Below, one piece after another: positions 20,690 through 33,600 of a stretch of 64,000 nucleotides of DNA. The notes under the pieces are model-generated. The model made no database searches. It saw only the letters and a list, made by a program, of their open reading frames with translations, and had not been told where the DNA came from. Source of the stretch: Arion vulgaris (taxonomy: Eukaryota > Mollusca > Gastropoda > Stylommatophora > Arionidae); NCBI GenBank assembly GCA_020796225.1, contig CM036762.1:15009786-15073785 (forward strand), given 5' to 3'. Made by a program: the position numbers and the translations under genes. The stretch's first letter is position 1. Every line of letters begins with the position of its first letter.

Positions 20690-20925
20690 GTAGAGTCCAA
20701 TCCTGGAACATAATTTCCTACTCGTCATCAGGTGCCGTGCCGGCTGGCGTAGGCGATCATGGATCTCCACAAATCTCTGTCGTTGGTGTTTGCTATCAAC
20801 TTAGAGATGTTGACCCTCTACCGTGCCATGAAGTCAGGCCATCCAACATTTCCTCCCTCTGTCTTCCCCTGTCTCGTTTACCTCAATTTTACCGGTTGTA
20901 ACGATGTGTTCTTCTAAATTTCCTA
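20690..20925 (-). mobile_element. LINE C-terminal fragment
   Basis: Matches 52385-52670. GTGCCGTGCCGGCTGGCGTA and GGCGATCATGGATCTCCACA are the reverse complement of the LINE end also seen in sense at 39580-39640 and 34640-34680. Confidence 0.7.
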
Positions 20926-20934
20926 CTAGAGGTG

Positions 20935-21335
20935 AGAAATATATAATCAAGAATGATTGATTGATATGACCATCATCATTGCATTTCAGTGAGTAGCCAT
21001 GTGTGCATTGATCTCATTCTTGCAAGATCTTAGCGGCAGTACACGAACTTTGTAGCACCGGCGAGGGTCCTCGGTGTAATTTAGAAGATGGTGAGCATAT
21101 TCTGTAGTTATTTTGTTTATTAATCTTTCTAATGAATTTTGCCAGGGCAGCAACTTTCCAGCCTACTCTTCTCAATTTTGAACTGCCAATGGTTCTTTTA
21201 CATGCTCAACTTAAACATGGGAACATCTACGCCAGAGACACCGTTTTGGAATGTGTTCATCAGGCATCCGAACCGGCCCATCTCACTTGGGCCTTCTGCA
21301 ACAGGGTGTTGACGCTTTGGGATCTTTGCTCTTGT
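20935..21335 (-). mobile_element. SINE-E, antisense
   Basis: Tail side ATTGATTGATATGACCATCA is followed by TTGCATTTCAGTGAGTAGCC and CACCGGCGAGGGTCCTCGGT. GCCAGGGCAGCAACTTTCCA and TTTTACATGCTCAACTTAAA come next. The 5' head is missing. Confidence 0.8.
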
Positions 21336-21464
21336 GAGGACTTCGCTGTAGGTTAGGTACACATGAACCATAATGTGTACCTAACCTACAAGATTCAAAC
21401 ATTTTTAAAAAAAAAGGATAGGGAACCACACTTCATATTCAATACCCCTACAAAACTATTTCTT

Positions 21465-21705
21465 CTTCAGCGATCTCTAGTCATGCGCTTAATTTACTGT
21501 GGACCACAAACTGTGCAGACAGCTTCAGGTCTGTCGGGTTTCCCCCAAAGCTTAGTTTTAGGTCGACTGGGTGTGGCCACATGTTGCTTCTCAGCTCACA
21601 CAGGAGAGGACAGTCTTGCAGGACATGCTCCGGTGTCTGTTCCACCTTCTGACACAGACAGAGAGCTGTTTGACTTATTCCTAATCTATACAAGTGTTTG
21701 TTGAC
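21465..21705 (-). mobile_element. LINE zinc-tail fragment with GAA 3' end
   Basis: The minus strand encodes LGISQTALCLCQKVEQTPEH, then HVLQDCPLLCELRSNMWPHP. The 3' end reads AGAGATCGCTGAAGAAGAAA in sense. The C-x-C...EHVLQDCP zinc tail marks an RNase H-bearing LINE lineage. Confidence 0.88.
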
Positions 21706-21849
21706 AAAGCTATTTCAACTAAACTATATTTAGCATAGTCAAAACTATTTCTGTTGTATTCTTTTGTAAATATTCAAAGTAAATAAGAAATATGGTTCAA
21801 ACAAATTATATCACATTAACACATTCAATACAGAATTATATCACACTAT

Positions 21850-22265
21850 GGCCCTCTTGAAAGCCATTAAAGTTAAAACAAATATTGCACATAGTCAAAA
21901 TCATTATTATAAAAAAAACAAAGAGGCTGCGGCAATATTGAATGACAGAGTTGCAAACGCTGACCTGTGGATAGGTACAGGACATGAACCCATGATGACC
22001 CAGGTTAAGAGGAGAAAATAGCAGTGGGTTATGCATACCCTAAGGAAGACTCAGTCAAGCATCACTAGACAAGTGCTTGAGTGGAACCCGCAAGGAAAAC
22101 AGAAAAGGAGATGTCCGAAATAGACCTCAAATAGACAGAGTCTTCTTGAGAAACTGAAGAGTGCTCGACGATCCTGGGAGGCCATAAAGAAAACAGCCAG
22201 ATACCGGGAAAAGTGGCAAACAACTGTTGGGGCCCTATGCTCCACAAGGAGCAGAGAGGAATAAG
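21850..22265 (+). mobile_element. LINE C-terminal fragment
   Basis: Encodes [31 protein letters not shown] and, after a frame slip, KSARRSWEAIKKTARYREKW and QTTVGALCSTRS. It is the WTPxGKRxRGRPxxTW / A.DRxxWR..V.ALCS ending, with two or more frame breaks. Confidence 0.85.
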
Positions 22266-22499
22266 TAAGTAATATTGAATGTCAAAGGTAATAAACAGAA
22301 ATATGTAAGATGAAAGAAAAAAATGGGATGACCAAGAACCACCTCCATTTTCTATGGACTTAGGGTTCAGACTTATGCTGATCTAAAGAGAACTAGGACA
22401 AAGAGAGACCTGATCAGGTGACTTTATTACAGTCTTTCCAGATGTTTAATGGTGATATAGGGGAGAAACTTGATCAGGGGACCACCATCAACCAAAGTA

Positions 22500-22690
22500 A
22501 ACGAGTAATCAATTTTTCTAGGCACCACTTATACGTTCAGTCGTCAGCCATTGCTTTCTGAACGGTAAGGTCTATTTTTAAAATTCCACGTGTAAAAATT
22601 TGCTTCCAAACTGCCTGCCGTGGACTTTGAACTAGGTATAGTTGAGTTGTGATCGAGCTCACTACCGCTTAAGCTACAGACACCCATAGT
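22500..22690 (-). mobile_element. SINE-F, antisense
   Basis: Reverse complement of 12525-12760. TTCTAGGCACCACTTATACG, GCCATTGCTTTCTGAACGGT and the tRNA-like head GATCGAGCTCACTACCGCTT are present. Confidence 0.8.
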
Positions 22691-22834
22691 GTATATAACT
22701 AGCATATATTGTATGTTCCACTAGAAAGGGGTTGGGGTTATTCTGGGCTGAGGATTAAAGGGTTGTTTTAACCTTAGATGTCACCACACAGTGTGCAGGT
22801 TGAGTATATTTTATTGTACACCTGACATAAATGA

Positions 22835-22930
22835 GAAACATGTGGTCAGAACACCAGTCTCAGTCATGAGGATGAAGGTTCAAACTTTGATCAAGTCTGG
22901 GGTTTTATCTGTTTGGGGTACAATAAGAAA
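22835..22930 (+). mobile_element. tRNA-like SINE head
   Basis: GTGGTCAGAACACCAGTCTC and GAAGGTTCAAACTTTGATC have the spacing of pol III A and B boxes. A similar head, inverted, lies at 24720-24905. There is no intact cloverleaf or CCA-ready end, so this is not a tRNA gene. Confidence 0.5.
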
Positions 22931-23012
22931 ACCCAACATCTATACACTACATGACAACAGCTAGTGCAAGCAGTCTTCAAGCTTCAGCCAATAACAGCCT
23001 CCTTGTAGCTCC

Positions 23013-23344
23013 TTAACTCTTACAATACGCATACTAAAACCGCCTTTTACGCACTGTTTTTGAGGAACAAATTTTAAGGCGAAGGTGTCCTTACAAAATT
23101 TGTTATAACTTTCTTGTATTCAACAACAGACACAAACTGCATACACCAAAGTGTGCGCAATTGAAACATCTATTACAAACATCCACTTGCTGTATTTGAA
23201 TTTTAAAAAATACACTTAAAGCATTAAATGTATTTAGGAAGTTAAAACAAGTGGTTAGAATCATATGGTCCGTGAAGTGGCTTTTCGTAAAATGGGAACT
23301 AACTTTATGGTCTGTCAGGTGGCGTTTCGTATTGTAAGAGTTAA
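23013..23344. mobile_element. TTAA-flanked MITE, piggyBac-like, no. 1
   Basis: The element 23017-23340 (324 bp) is bounded by TTAA on both sides (23013-23016, 23341-23344). It has perfect 13-bp terminal inverted repeats CTCTTACAATACG / CGTATTGTAAGAG. TTAA duplication is the hallmark of piggyBac transposition (family knowledge). No coding region is visible. Confidence 0.88.
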
Positions 23345-23490
23345 TCAGAATATCCGCTGTACACTATTTTTCCCCCCCACATTTTTCAATCACAAAAATA
23401 TGCACACCCTACTAGTGGCTCCATAATCAGAATATCAGCTATACACTATTTTTCTACCCACATTTTTCAATCACAAAAATATGCACACAA
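23345..23490. repeat. Direct duplication of about 80 bp
   Basis: Two copies of AATCAGAATATC[C/A]GCT[G/A]TACAC ... TTTTTCAATCACAAAAATAT, differing by a few substitutions and a C run. It starts directly at the right TTAA of the MITE. Confidence 0.9.
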
Positions 23491-23769
23491 AGAGTTTTAA
23501 AAACTCATTTAAAAAAACATTTGTATAACAATAAACACAGGTTGAGCAATATACTGGCATTACTGTTTAAAAAAACTTATATTGCACATAGTTAAGTTCA
23601 TAATTTAATTTGAATGTATATAATTTATTATCATTCACTAATATACATAAGAAGAGTCCATAACAGCATTTCTATATTTGTTCTCAAAGATGAAAAAAAC
23701 CTGAGTGAACCTGACTTTGATTATAAGGAATGTGTAAGAGAAGATGGATTGTGTTTGATGTGCAATCTT

Positions 23770-24165
23770 CTTCATTTCTCTAATACTGTTTTGCCTCACA
23801 GCATCGGGGTAAGAAGAGATTTCTTTTGTGCGTTTTGCGAATGGTGTCTTTCACTGTCTATGTTATTTCTGTGGTCCACCTTTTGCAGAGACAACCTTTT
23901 GCTTTGTATCCACTGTATCTGAGTAGCAGTGCACTGTCTGTTGGTTATCTGCTTATATGGCAGAACTATTTAATCTGCTGTTTTTTTAATGAAGTTCCGC
24001 ACTGATGCTGTCCACACTTTTTTCCTAATGTCTTCATTTTGAAATCGCTCACTTCTTGATACTTCCAGCATTCTGTGAAGACATTTCATCTCTGTTATGA
24101 CTAGTTTTCTTAGTCTGATGTCAAGATCCAGACCTGTCACCAACAGACTGTCTATCAATAGCACA
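23770..24165 (-). mobile_element. LINE reverse transcriptase C-terminal fragment
   Basis: The minus strand carries RKLVITEMKCLHRMLEVSRS and KKVWTASVRNFIKK, the same region as 6429-7000. The right end decays at 24165. Confidence 0.85.
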
Positions 24166-24348
24166 AATAGAGATTAGATCAATATGTAAATACATGTATT
24201 TCTGAAGTCATTCAATGAATGGCTATTGCATGATAACTTGAATATCATTGATACAGCTATGCTCAGACTACAGGAATTTGGAATGAAATATAGCATGAGC
24301 AAGAATAGTCATTTGTCAGGACAAATCAAAAACATATATCATCTGTGT

Positions 24349-24603
24349 TCAGTCCATTGGTCTTACTAGATCATCAGACATGTCGTCACGACAAAGTTTA
24401 CAGACTTCTACAGCTCTAGGCCACAGACTTTCAAATATGTATAACTGGTAAGCCACAGGAACCATATTGTTATGCATATATTTTGTATCTTCTGAAGAAG
24501 GTCTTTGAGTCTTTCTGAAGTGCAGTAAAGTTAGATCTGTAAAACCAACACTCAATAATTTCAACTGTCCTGCAGCTTGTATGACAGCTCCCGTTTGTTG
24601 CAT
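24349..24603 (-). other. 84-codon open frame downstream of the SMCR8 stop
   Basis: Begins MQQTGAVIQAAGQLKLLSVG and ends DDLVRPMD-stop. It lies 30 nt beyond the inferred SMCR8 stop codon, so it is probably 3' UTR sequence open by chance. I recognise no domain. An alternative last exon is possible, but no acceptor joins it in phase with exon q. Confidence 0.3.
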
Positions 24604-24632
24604 GTTCTTGTTCTCAATCTAACAATGGACTT

Positions 24633-24691
24633 TCAGCAACGAAATTGTTCACAGAACTTGTACTGGAGACTGAGTGGGTGCACAACATTCC
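24633..24691 (-). CDS. SMCR8: SMCR8 terminal coding exon r
   Basis: Acceptor TTTTTTTTAATCTCCAG; two bases complete a Gly codon, then NVVHPLSLQYKFCEQFRC and TGA. It aligns with the SHPMLRFDYVPSFLYKI C-terminus of vertebrate SMCR8, which supports both the stop and the family call. Confidence 0.82.
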
Positions 24692-27600
24692 CTGGAGATT
24701 AAAAAAATAAAATTTGTATAGCTTAATCCTGGTTAAGGGTAAGTTTGGACTGAGGGTTAAAGGTCACTTGTCTTGAATATTGCCACGGAACAAATATAAC
24801 TTTTAATTGTGTCCCCAGAAATTTTTTTTTATCAGACCTTACTGGGGTTTGAACCCTCATCCTGATTACAGGTACCAGTGTCCTAGCTACTCGCCACCCC
24901 TCCTCCCTCATATATAAAAAAGGTTATAAAGCTGAAGGATTGACTTCATTGCACCAAGTTTTACCAGATATAGCAGGGTCCCTCTCCACAGAAGTGACAT
25001 GTCACTTGCCTAAAGTATTGCACAAAGCACAAACTCCGTAGCTCCTGTAACAATCCTAGGGGTCTCTAGGAAAAAATGCACTTTCAAACAGAACGCCACA
25101 GTCCGGATTCAAATCCAAGACCTTTGGAGCACAAGGCAAAGGCTTAGCCACAAAGACCCCTCCCCATATATAAACACATAATACTTTCATAAACATCACA
25201 TAATCCATACAAGTTAATGGTTACTACTCCTGTAAAATGGATAAACTAAACCAAAGATATTTTTGGAGTTTTTAGCACACCCGCTAAATACTTTAATTCT
25301 GTTTTGCAATGTAACTCAAGCACGGTCTTGTTAAAACATTCTTAGAATAAATATGGAAATAATTATAACAGGCAGTTTTACTAAGACATGGACATAAGAA
25401 AATTAACAAACACCAACGTATCAACCAAAAGGCCTTCTTAAGAAAATTAACAAAAACCAACGCATCAACCAAAAGGTCTTTTTCAGAGCAACAAAACAGT
25501 TTTACAGTTAAAATCTAACAAACAAACAAACAAAAAAATAAAAGATATACCTACTTAACAGTGAATCCTTAACATGTTCATACAAACACAATCTTACCAA
25601 AAAGAATCTAAAATCTCACATTACCTGAGTCTGCATCAGACCAGACATGAGGCTCGAGTTCAGACATCTTGACTATCTCAGTCAGGTACTGAAAAAAAAA
25701 ATTTGATTACACAACTGCAGATTCAGTAGTTATTAGTATTATAATCTGTGCCCCTGTGGCTCCGCTGAACAAACCACAGAACATGTCCTGCAAGACTGCC
25801 CCTGTATGTCCTCCCAAAGAAAGGAATGCTGGCCCTACAACACAACACTACATTCAAAACTACATGGCACTAGAGATGAGCTCCAGATAACAGTCGATTA
25901 TATCATAAGAACGCGTCTAACGGTATAATCATCAAAAAGCGATCGCAAAGAAGAAGAAGAAGTATTATAATTTGATATGATATCCAACCTATTGTTCATC
26001 AAAACATTTGGTAAATTGAATTTTTGTTCTCCCAATATAAATTTGTTGTTCATCTTCTTCTTTGCGTTCGTTCTTTGTTCTTTATGACAAATTTTAATCA
26101 CTCTTTGTGATATGCTTGATCTTTGCCAAGAACGTGTATACGTTGCACATTGGTTTGGTAGGCCCCTAAACGCATAGACTTCTACACATTTAGGACATGT
26201 GCATCTGATTTCAGCCAAACCTCCTTAGTCGCCTCTTACGACATGCGTGGCAGGTAACAGTGATTCTATTCTTTACTCCCCCAAAATTTTGGCCCGTAAC
26301 CACTCGAGCGATATAAATTTATATTTAATATATGTCCTGCATAGTTAACACTCCATTACATTTGGGAGGTCTTTGCGGCATAGAGGTTAGATGCTTGCCT
26401 CTTGTACCAAAGATACTTGGTTTCCTCCCTCGTAGAGCTGTCTGGATATTTTTCCAGAGATCCCTAACCTCAGTGTAGGTGAGATAGAGTTCCTAGTCCT
26501 ATCAGAGACAGGTGATAAAACGTAAGTCCTGTGTTCAAGTTGAGCACATAAAAGAACCCTTGGCAGTTCAAAATTGAGAAGTGCAGGCTAGAAAGCTGCG
26601 GCCCTGACAAAAATTTTTAAAAAATAAAATTCCTAAAATTGTTTTCACCATCTTCTAAGTTACATTGGGGACCCTCACCGGTGCTACGGAGTTCATGCAC
26701 TACCGCAGAGATCTTTCTGTGTAAGAAATATATCAGAGCACAGGTGGTTACTCACCGGTGTGCAATGATGTTGGTCCAATCAATCAATCAACTTTATTCA
26801 TGTGGATTGCTAAGATAATCATCCATCTCTCTTGCACTGATTTTTGGCAGGATTTACTCTCTGACTTTAATTTTACCAGGGTGGATGCCATGGGCTATTT
26901 CTGTACATATTTGAAACCAGTTGTGCATTTGGAATAAGTCACGCATTTAGAATAGCAAGTCCACATAATAGAAGGCTCCAATATTTTAACTCCCAATGGT
27001 TGGCATGCTTCAAAGATTCTGTTGGTGTGTTGTTTCAGTCCCCTACTAAATTAGCTATATATATGGGATGTTGCAATACTATCATTGTGTTAGCAGGTAG
27101 CACTGCAAGCAGGTACAGTTGGATTTGGTTCAAGAGGTTGTGTGTTCATGCATGTATTTTCTATTTGGAAAGGTCCTGTGATATCAACACTTTCACCTGA
27201 AATCACAAATGCTAACATTTTTATATAAGGAAGACTGCAATAAAACTATGTAGCAATGGCGAAACACGTAAAATCAAAGTACTGTAGTTTTACAAATTAC
27301 AAAAACTATACAACAATGTTTCAACCAAAAGGCCTTTATCAAGCAAAAGATACAACAGAAGTGAAGAAATATTCACACATTTTCATTTTAGGGCCGTTAG
27401 GAATTTATTGTTTGACTGTATATGTTATGTCTGCCATCCAAGAAGTCTGAATTTCTTTGCTTGATAAAGGCCTTATAGTTGAAATGTCACTGTATATTGT
27501 TTTTGTACTTTGTTTTTCACGTGTTTCGCCATATGCTAATGTTTAAATATTTCAAAAATATAGCACCATTTTTGTACAGTCTTATCTACACAAAGCAATT

Positions 27601-30600
27601 AAGTCATAGAAAACAAACCTCAATGATTTCACAGTCATGGTCCTTCACTCCAAGCTTAATCATGATAGCAGATACAGTAGCACAATAAGCATCTCGCTGG
27701 TCTTTAGGGTTATGTGAACTGGAAATATCAAAATATATCATTATCAGCATGGATTATGTGATGGTAGACAACAATCAATGTCACAAATATCCAACAAAAT
27801 GTTTGATGCCTTCATTACCACACATTATGAGAACCTTCTAACTGGAAAGTAAACACCCACTTTTCTTATATACTCTATGGGTCATCCTCATTATCACTAG
27901 TCCTTGTCATGTCTATAAGCACATACAGTAGAAAAAAAATTATGTGTCTATAAGCACATAAGGCAGAGGAAAAGTTTGTGCCTTTAAGCACCAAATAAAC
28001 ATGGTACAGGTATTAAGAGCTTCAGAAAAAACAAATAGACAAACACGGACTCAAACCACTTACCCTAGTCCTTACGGCACCAATCGCCTAGCCTAGCAAT
28101 ACAAGCATTTTTACTTTGCCTTTAAGCACAAAAGGCAGAGGAAAAATGTCAGTGTCTATAAGCACATATGACAGAGGAAAAATGTCTGTGTCTATAAGCA
28201 CATATGACAGAGGAAAAATGTCCATGTCTATAAGCACATAAGGCAGAGGGTCCATGCCTAGTAGCATATAGGGCAGAGGAAAAATGGTGACTATAAGAAC
28301 ACAAAGCAGAGGAGAAATGTCCACTCAAATCAATCTTGTATCTTTCATTATAACATCCAGATATTCATGAGCAGTTTACAGGCAGCGATAGTGAAGTTGA
28401 TAACACACTTCGTTAGTAACCACATGCCATGCTAATTCCGGGGTTTGAGTTCAGCTTGGGACAAGAAACTTGATGTGCACAAGGTAAACGTTTGAACTCC
28501 AGGTTTCCTAATCCTTTACTTGTGGATCTAAATTACAAGTACCTCAGAAGTCGGAGTAAGGCTCGCCTGAATGGCGAGGCACGCTGATGATAAGGAAAGT
28601 AACCTTTCATGCAAAAATCAGTCAGAGGTACCATATTAGGACGGCCTTTTACTTTGCATCCACCGTATCAGAGTAACATTGCTCTTTGAGGCAATCTGTT
28701 AGTAATCTGCTTGTGTGACCTATCCATTTAATTTGTTGTTTCTTGATGAAGTTCAGTACTATTGTTGTTCACATTTTATTCCTGTCTTTATTTTGAACCG
28801 GTCTCTTTTTGATGCTCCAAGCATTCTGCATATAGACACTTCATCTATGTTGTGACTAGTTTTCTTCTATTAAGAGTCCTGAACATGGATGGAATCATGG
28901 ACCTGCATTCCAAATCTTTGTAGATATTTAATTGCAAGCAAACATCAAGAAGTTTAAACAGGTCTAAAGCCAAAGGATTGACTTAATCGCGCTGAGTTTT
29001 ACCCCATATGGCTCGGTCTACAGAAATGGCACATCACCTGCCGAAAGTGTTGCACAAAGCACAAATTCCATAGCTCCTGCAACAATTCTAGGGATCTCTA
29101 AAAAAATACACCCGTGAACAGAACAGGGCGGTCTGAATTTGAAACCAGAACCTTCGGGTTGCAACACAAAGGCTTAACTTAGCCAGAAGTTAACAGGTAG
29201 AAACAGTAGAATGTATCATCATGGCAAGAGACATTAAATATTGGAGACATATTGCTTTAAATCTTCAATGTGGAGATGATACTTGATCTTCCTTCCTTCC
29301 TTCGTTTCGCTTTAAATTTGTCTTTATATTCAATGTTGTCTCTTGTATGAACTTCACTGTCTTTTGTAGCTCACACAGAGGTCCATGTAGTTTTCTGTCG
29401 AGTGTTGTTTCATTAGGCCAGTGAGTTTGCCTCAGTGTATAATATTCGGGGCAGTCTTGAAGTATGTGCTCTGCAGTCTGGTGTGCCTGTTCACATGTAC
29501 ACATGGCTGAATTGCCAATATTGAATTTTGTATACATGTGGCTGCGGAGTCGATTGTGTCTTGTTCTAAGGCGCAGAATGACAACTTGTTCCAATCTGCT
29601 CATATTATAATAATCGTCTTGTGTAGGTATTTGTGGCTTTCTGATTGATTTAATCATCCTTTTATTTTGGTGGTAGGTAACGCACATCCAGTTGCTCTGG
29701 CACATCATGACCCTGCGCTGCTTGGACAGTTTAGACAGTAGGGTCTGTAGACCTGGCAATTTTCTGGACTGGAGTGCTTATTTTGCTTCAGTCAAAAATA
29801 CAATAGGTTGAGGAACAAGTCTGGTAATACTTGATCTGATTTCCATGCTATTAGAAGAAAATAAACTTACTATAAAATGCTTCCAGTTGATCCAAGACAA
29901 AAACTGTGAAAAAATAGAAAAGCCTTGGACAGAATATCCATCAACCACCTGTAAGTTAAACAGAAATAAAGTGACAGTTCAGTGCTAGTGCTAATAATAA
30001 ATTAGCATGCAATTACTTTGAAAATTGTACATAATAAGTAGTTTTTAGAGGTAGTACATATCAACAACAAAATACAGTCCTCTTTCTTCGAATGCTCCAT
30101 ATCGACCACTTGTTAAACCACTCTTTGCGATTTGTATGTGATCTGAGTCTAAGAGTGATTGTATGGTGTCAGTAATGTAATGCGCCTACAAGTAAAGTAG
30201 GCCAGCACATCTGATTTCTGCAAAGCTTTTTATTTACTAGTGTAGCTTCCCTAGACCCCTACCTCAGTCGCTCTTGCGACATGCCTTGTAGGTTGCAGTG
30301 TTAATATTCTTTGCTTCTCTTTGGCCCGCAACACACTTACGAAATACAGTATTAAAAGTCTTCATCACCGTACATAAAAATGCTCTGTAGTTTGTGTTAA
30401 AAGTACATATTAGAGATAGTAGTAGTAGTAGTAGGAGCAGTTATCCCCAACACCTCACTGAGGTACAGTAGAGGAATAGAAGTATCAATTGTTAGTACTG
30501 GATTATGCCGATCATATTATTCTTTTAGCCGCTGGTTGATATGAGGATGCTCAAAGGTAAATAGATACACTTTCCAGAACAGCTCAAAACTTGTTAGAAT

Positions 30601-33600
30601 CAATGTTTCTAGGTTCAAACAGCCTCTATAAGCACTCAGTTCCTTTCAGCAAGCTCACAGCATTGAGGCACTTGCACAGTAGCTTCGATGATGATTCTGA
30701 TTTTTTTCTGCCAATTCAAAAATACTTGGTACCCATTTTAGCAAAATAGACTTGATTGACTGATTGATAAGACCATCATCATTGCACTTCGGTGAGCAAC
30801 CATGTGTGCTCCTATCTTTCTTACACATCAGGAAGATCTCAATGGCAGTGCATGAACTCGTAGCACTGTGAAAGTCCCTATTGTAATTTAGAAAATATTT
30901 TAAGAAGTTTTGCTTTTTAATCTTTCTAATTAATTTTGCCCAGACAGCAGTTTTCCAGCCTGTTCTTCTCAATTTTCAACACTGGGTAGACTAGAGAACC
31001 AATGGTACTTGAAATTGAACACTGTATACTATGCTATATTGATATTCAGTTTGTAGATGCCTTCATATAATGAAATAGTCTAAATTACTAAACTCACCAT
31101 TGTGTATAGGACAACATTTGAATATCTGACTGGAATACCTTTCTTTTGGACAAAAGTGTTATGATAAATTGTCCCTGAAGAAAAAATAAAAGAGTGTACA
31201 TTGGGGAAAAAACAAAGGTGTGTACATTGGGGAAAAAACAAAGGTGTGTACATATATATAATAGATCGCAATCTGTTCAGTATCATCATTTTATAATCAG
31301 AACTATGAAGAAACGTTTGTGGATACCAATGACCTTATAACACCAGCCTGTAAAACAAATGATGATTATAGGATCTAATATTCATAATATGACGACACGA
31401 TCCTTCTTTCAGCTTGAAATTTTGTCTATATATTCAACGTTTTCTCTTGTATAAACTTCACTGTCTTTTGTAGCTCACACAGAGGTCTGTGTAGTTTTAT
31501 GTCGAATGTTATTTCATTAGGCCAGTGAGTTTGCCTCAGTATATCATATTTGGGGTGGTCTTGAAGTATGTGCTCTGCAGTCTGATGTGCCTGTCCACAT
31601 GACTGAGTTGTCAATCTTGAATTTTGTACACATGTGGCTGCGGAGTCGATTGTGCCCTGTTCTGAGGCGCAGAATGACAACTTATTCTAATCTGCTTATA
31701 TTATAGTAGTCATCTTGTGTTGGTATTGGTGGTTTTCAGATTGATTTAATCATCCTTTTCTTTTGGTGGTAGATAACTGGCACATCTGGTTGCTCTCCTG
31801 CAGCACCTTTCTTGGCCATTCCATCTGTTGTTTCAGTTCCTGGTATTCCACAGTCTTCTTCTTCTTTCGTCGTTTCGACCAATTTTAATCACTCTTTGTG
31901 ATATGTTTGATCTTTGCCAGAACGTGTATACGTTGCACATTGGTTTGATAGGCCCCTAAACGCATAGACCTTTACACGTTTAAGACACATGCATCCGATT
32001 TCAGCCAAACCTCCTTAGTCGCTCTTTACGACATGCGTGGCAGGTTAGAGTGGTTCTATTCTTTACACCCCAAATTTGGGCCCGGTAACCACTCGGCGAG
32101 TATTCCACAGTGAGACAGTATCCACTGCAAGACGACCTTGTTGTTTGCACAGTTTAGACAGTAGGGCATGTAGATCTGGCAAATTTCTAGACATGAGTGC
32201 TTGGAGTGCTGATTTTACATCTACAATTACAAATATAACAAGAGAAATACACAAAACAGATCATTATCGCAAACCAATAACTGATACAAGTAAAAGACTT
32301 CTCATATTTGGGAATCTTGCTATCAGCAGATGGAAGAATCAATAGTACAGTACAACAAAGATGCAACAAAGCAAGCTAAATCATCTGTAAAATGTCAGAT
32401 ACTCAACTGCAAATAGGTAATTTTACACACAATACAATCTTCATCCCAACTTTGCGCTACCAGTGCCAAAATTGGAAACTTACAGTATCTTCTTCGAACG
32501 ATATACAGGGTGTTCAAGATAACTGCAGCCCCCATTGACAAATCAAAAGTTACCAGATAACCTATCGCGTTGTCTTTATTTACTATTTAAACCGGTTCTG
32601 ACTAGCTCGTCCTTACGTCACATTTGTTCATCGCCCATTCCTGCACTACAATTACACAGCATCACACAACCTTGACCTATACTACGTCATAACTGAACCT
32701 TCTCATTTCCATACATATATGCCAGATTAGTTCCATTCCTAGGCTGCTTTTAAGTTGAACACCCTGTATAATGGCCACTTGTTAACCACTCTGTGTGATT
32801 TGTATGTGATCTGAACCTAAGAGTGATTCTACGCTGTGCCAGTTATGCACCTAAAAGTAGGCCAGCACATCCAATTTCCGCGACACTTTTTTATTTACTA
32901 AGGTAGCTTTCCTAGGCCCCTACATCAGCCACCTTTTACTTGTAGCCTTGTAGGCTGCAGTGTTACTATTCCTTGTTTACCTTGCGGCCACGGCACCACA
33001 CAGGTGAAACTAACAGTATAATAACATAGAAGAATTACAACAGAGATGAAATGGGTGCAGAAAATAATAAGAGTAACAATGAAAGAGAAAAATAAAATGA
33101 GTCACATACAGGCAAGATGAATATAACAAGAAACTATTGTGTTTATACCTGATATGGAGGAGCAGTGATAATTCTTTTTTCAATGTCAACAACTGTACTA
33201 GCTCTCTGAAATAAAAATAAGATAAACTGTTTAAACTGTTAAAATATTTACTGTATTTATGAACGCTGTAGAGAAAGTAACTCCTGGGGTTTCTAGGGGG
33301 AGTGAAATATAGAACCACTGTTCTTCTCTTGCATGTCTTAAAAAAAAGTGATTAAGAGGGGCTAGTGGTAGAACCAGCAACCTCACACTGTAAGTGATAT
33401 AGATTGTGACCTCACACTGTAAGTATTAGAGCTAGCGACTCCCACAATGTAATTGGTTGAGCTAGCGACCACACACTGTAAGTGGTTGAGCCAGCAACTC
33501 CTCCGGGGTGACTTACAAGTTCATTCAATTTCTAAGCATGATGTAGAACTTTGCACCCTTAGTTGTCTTTTATTGGTTGCAGTCCACTAATACTTTCCAT

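Noticed and set aside
24349..24603. Terminal SMCR8 coding exon
   Set aside because: The exon at 24633-24691 has a far better acceptor, the right phase and similarity to the vertebrate C-terminus.
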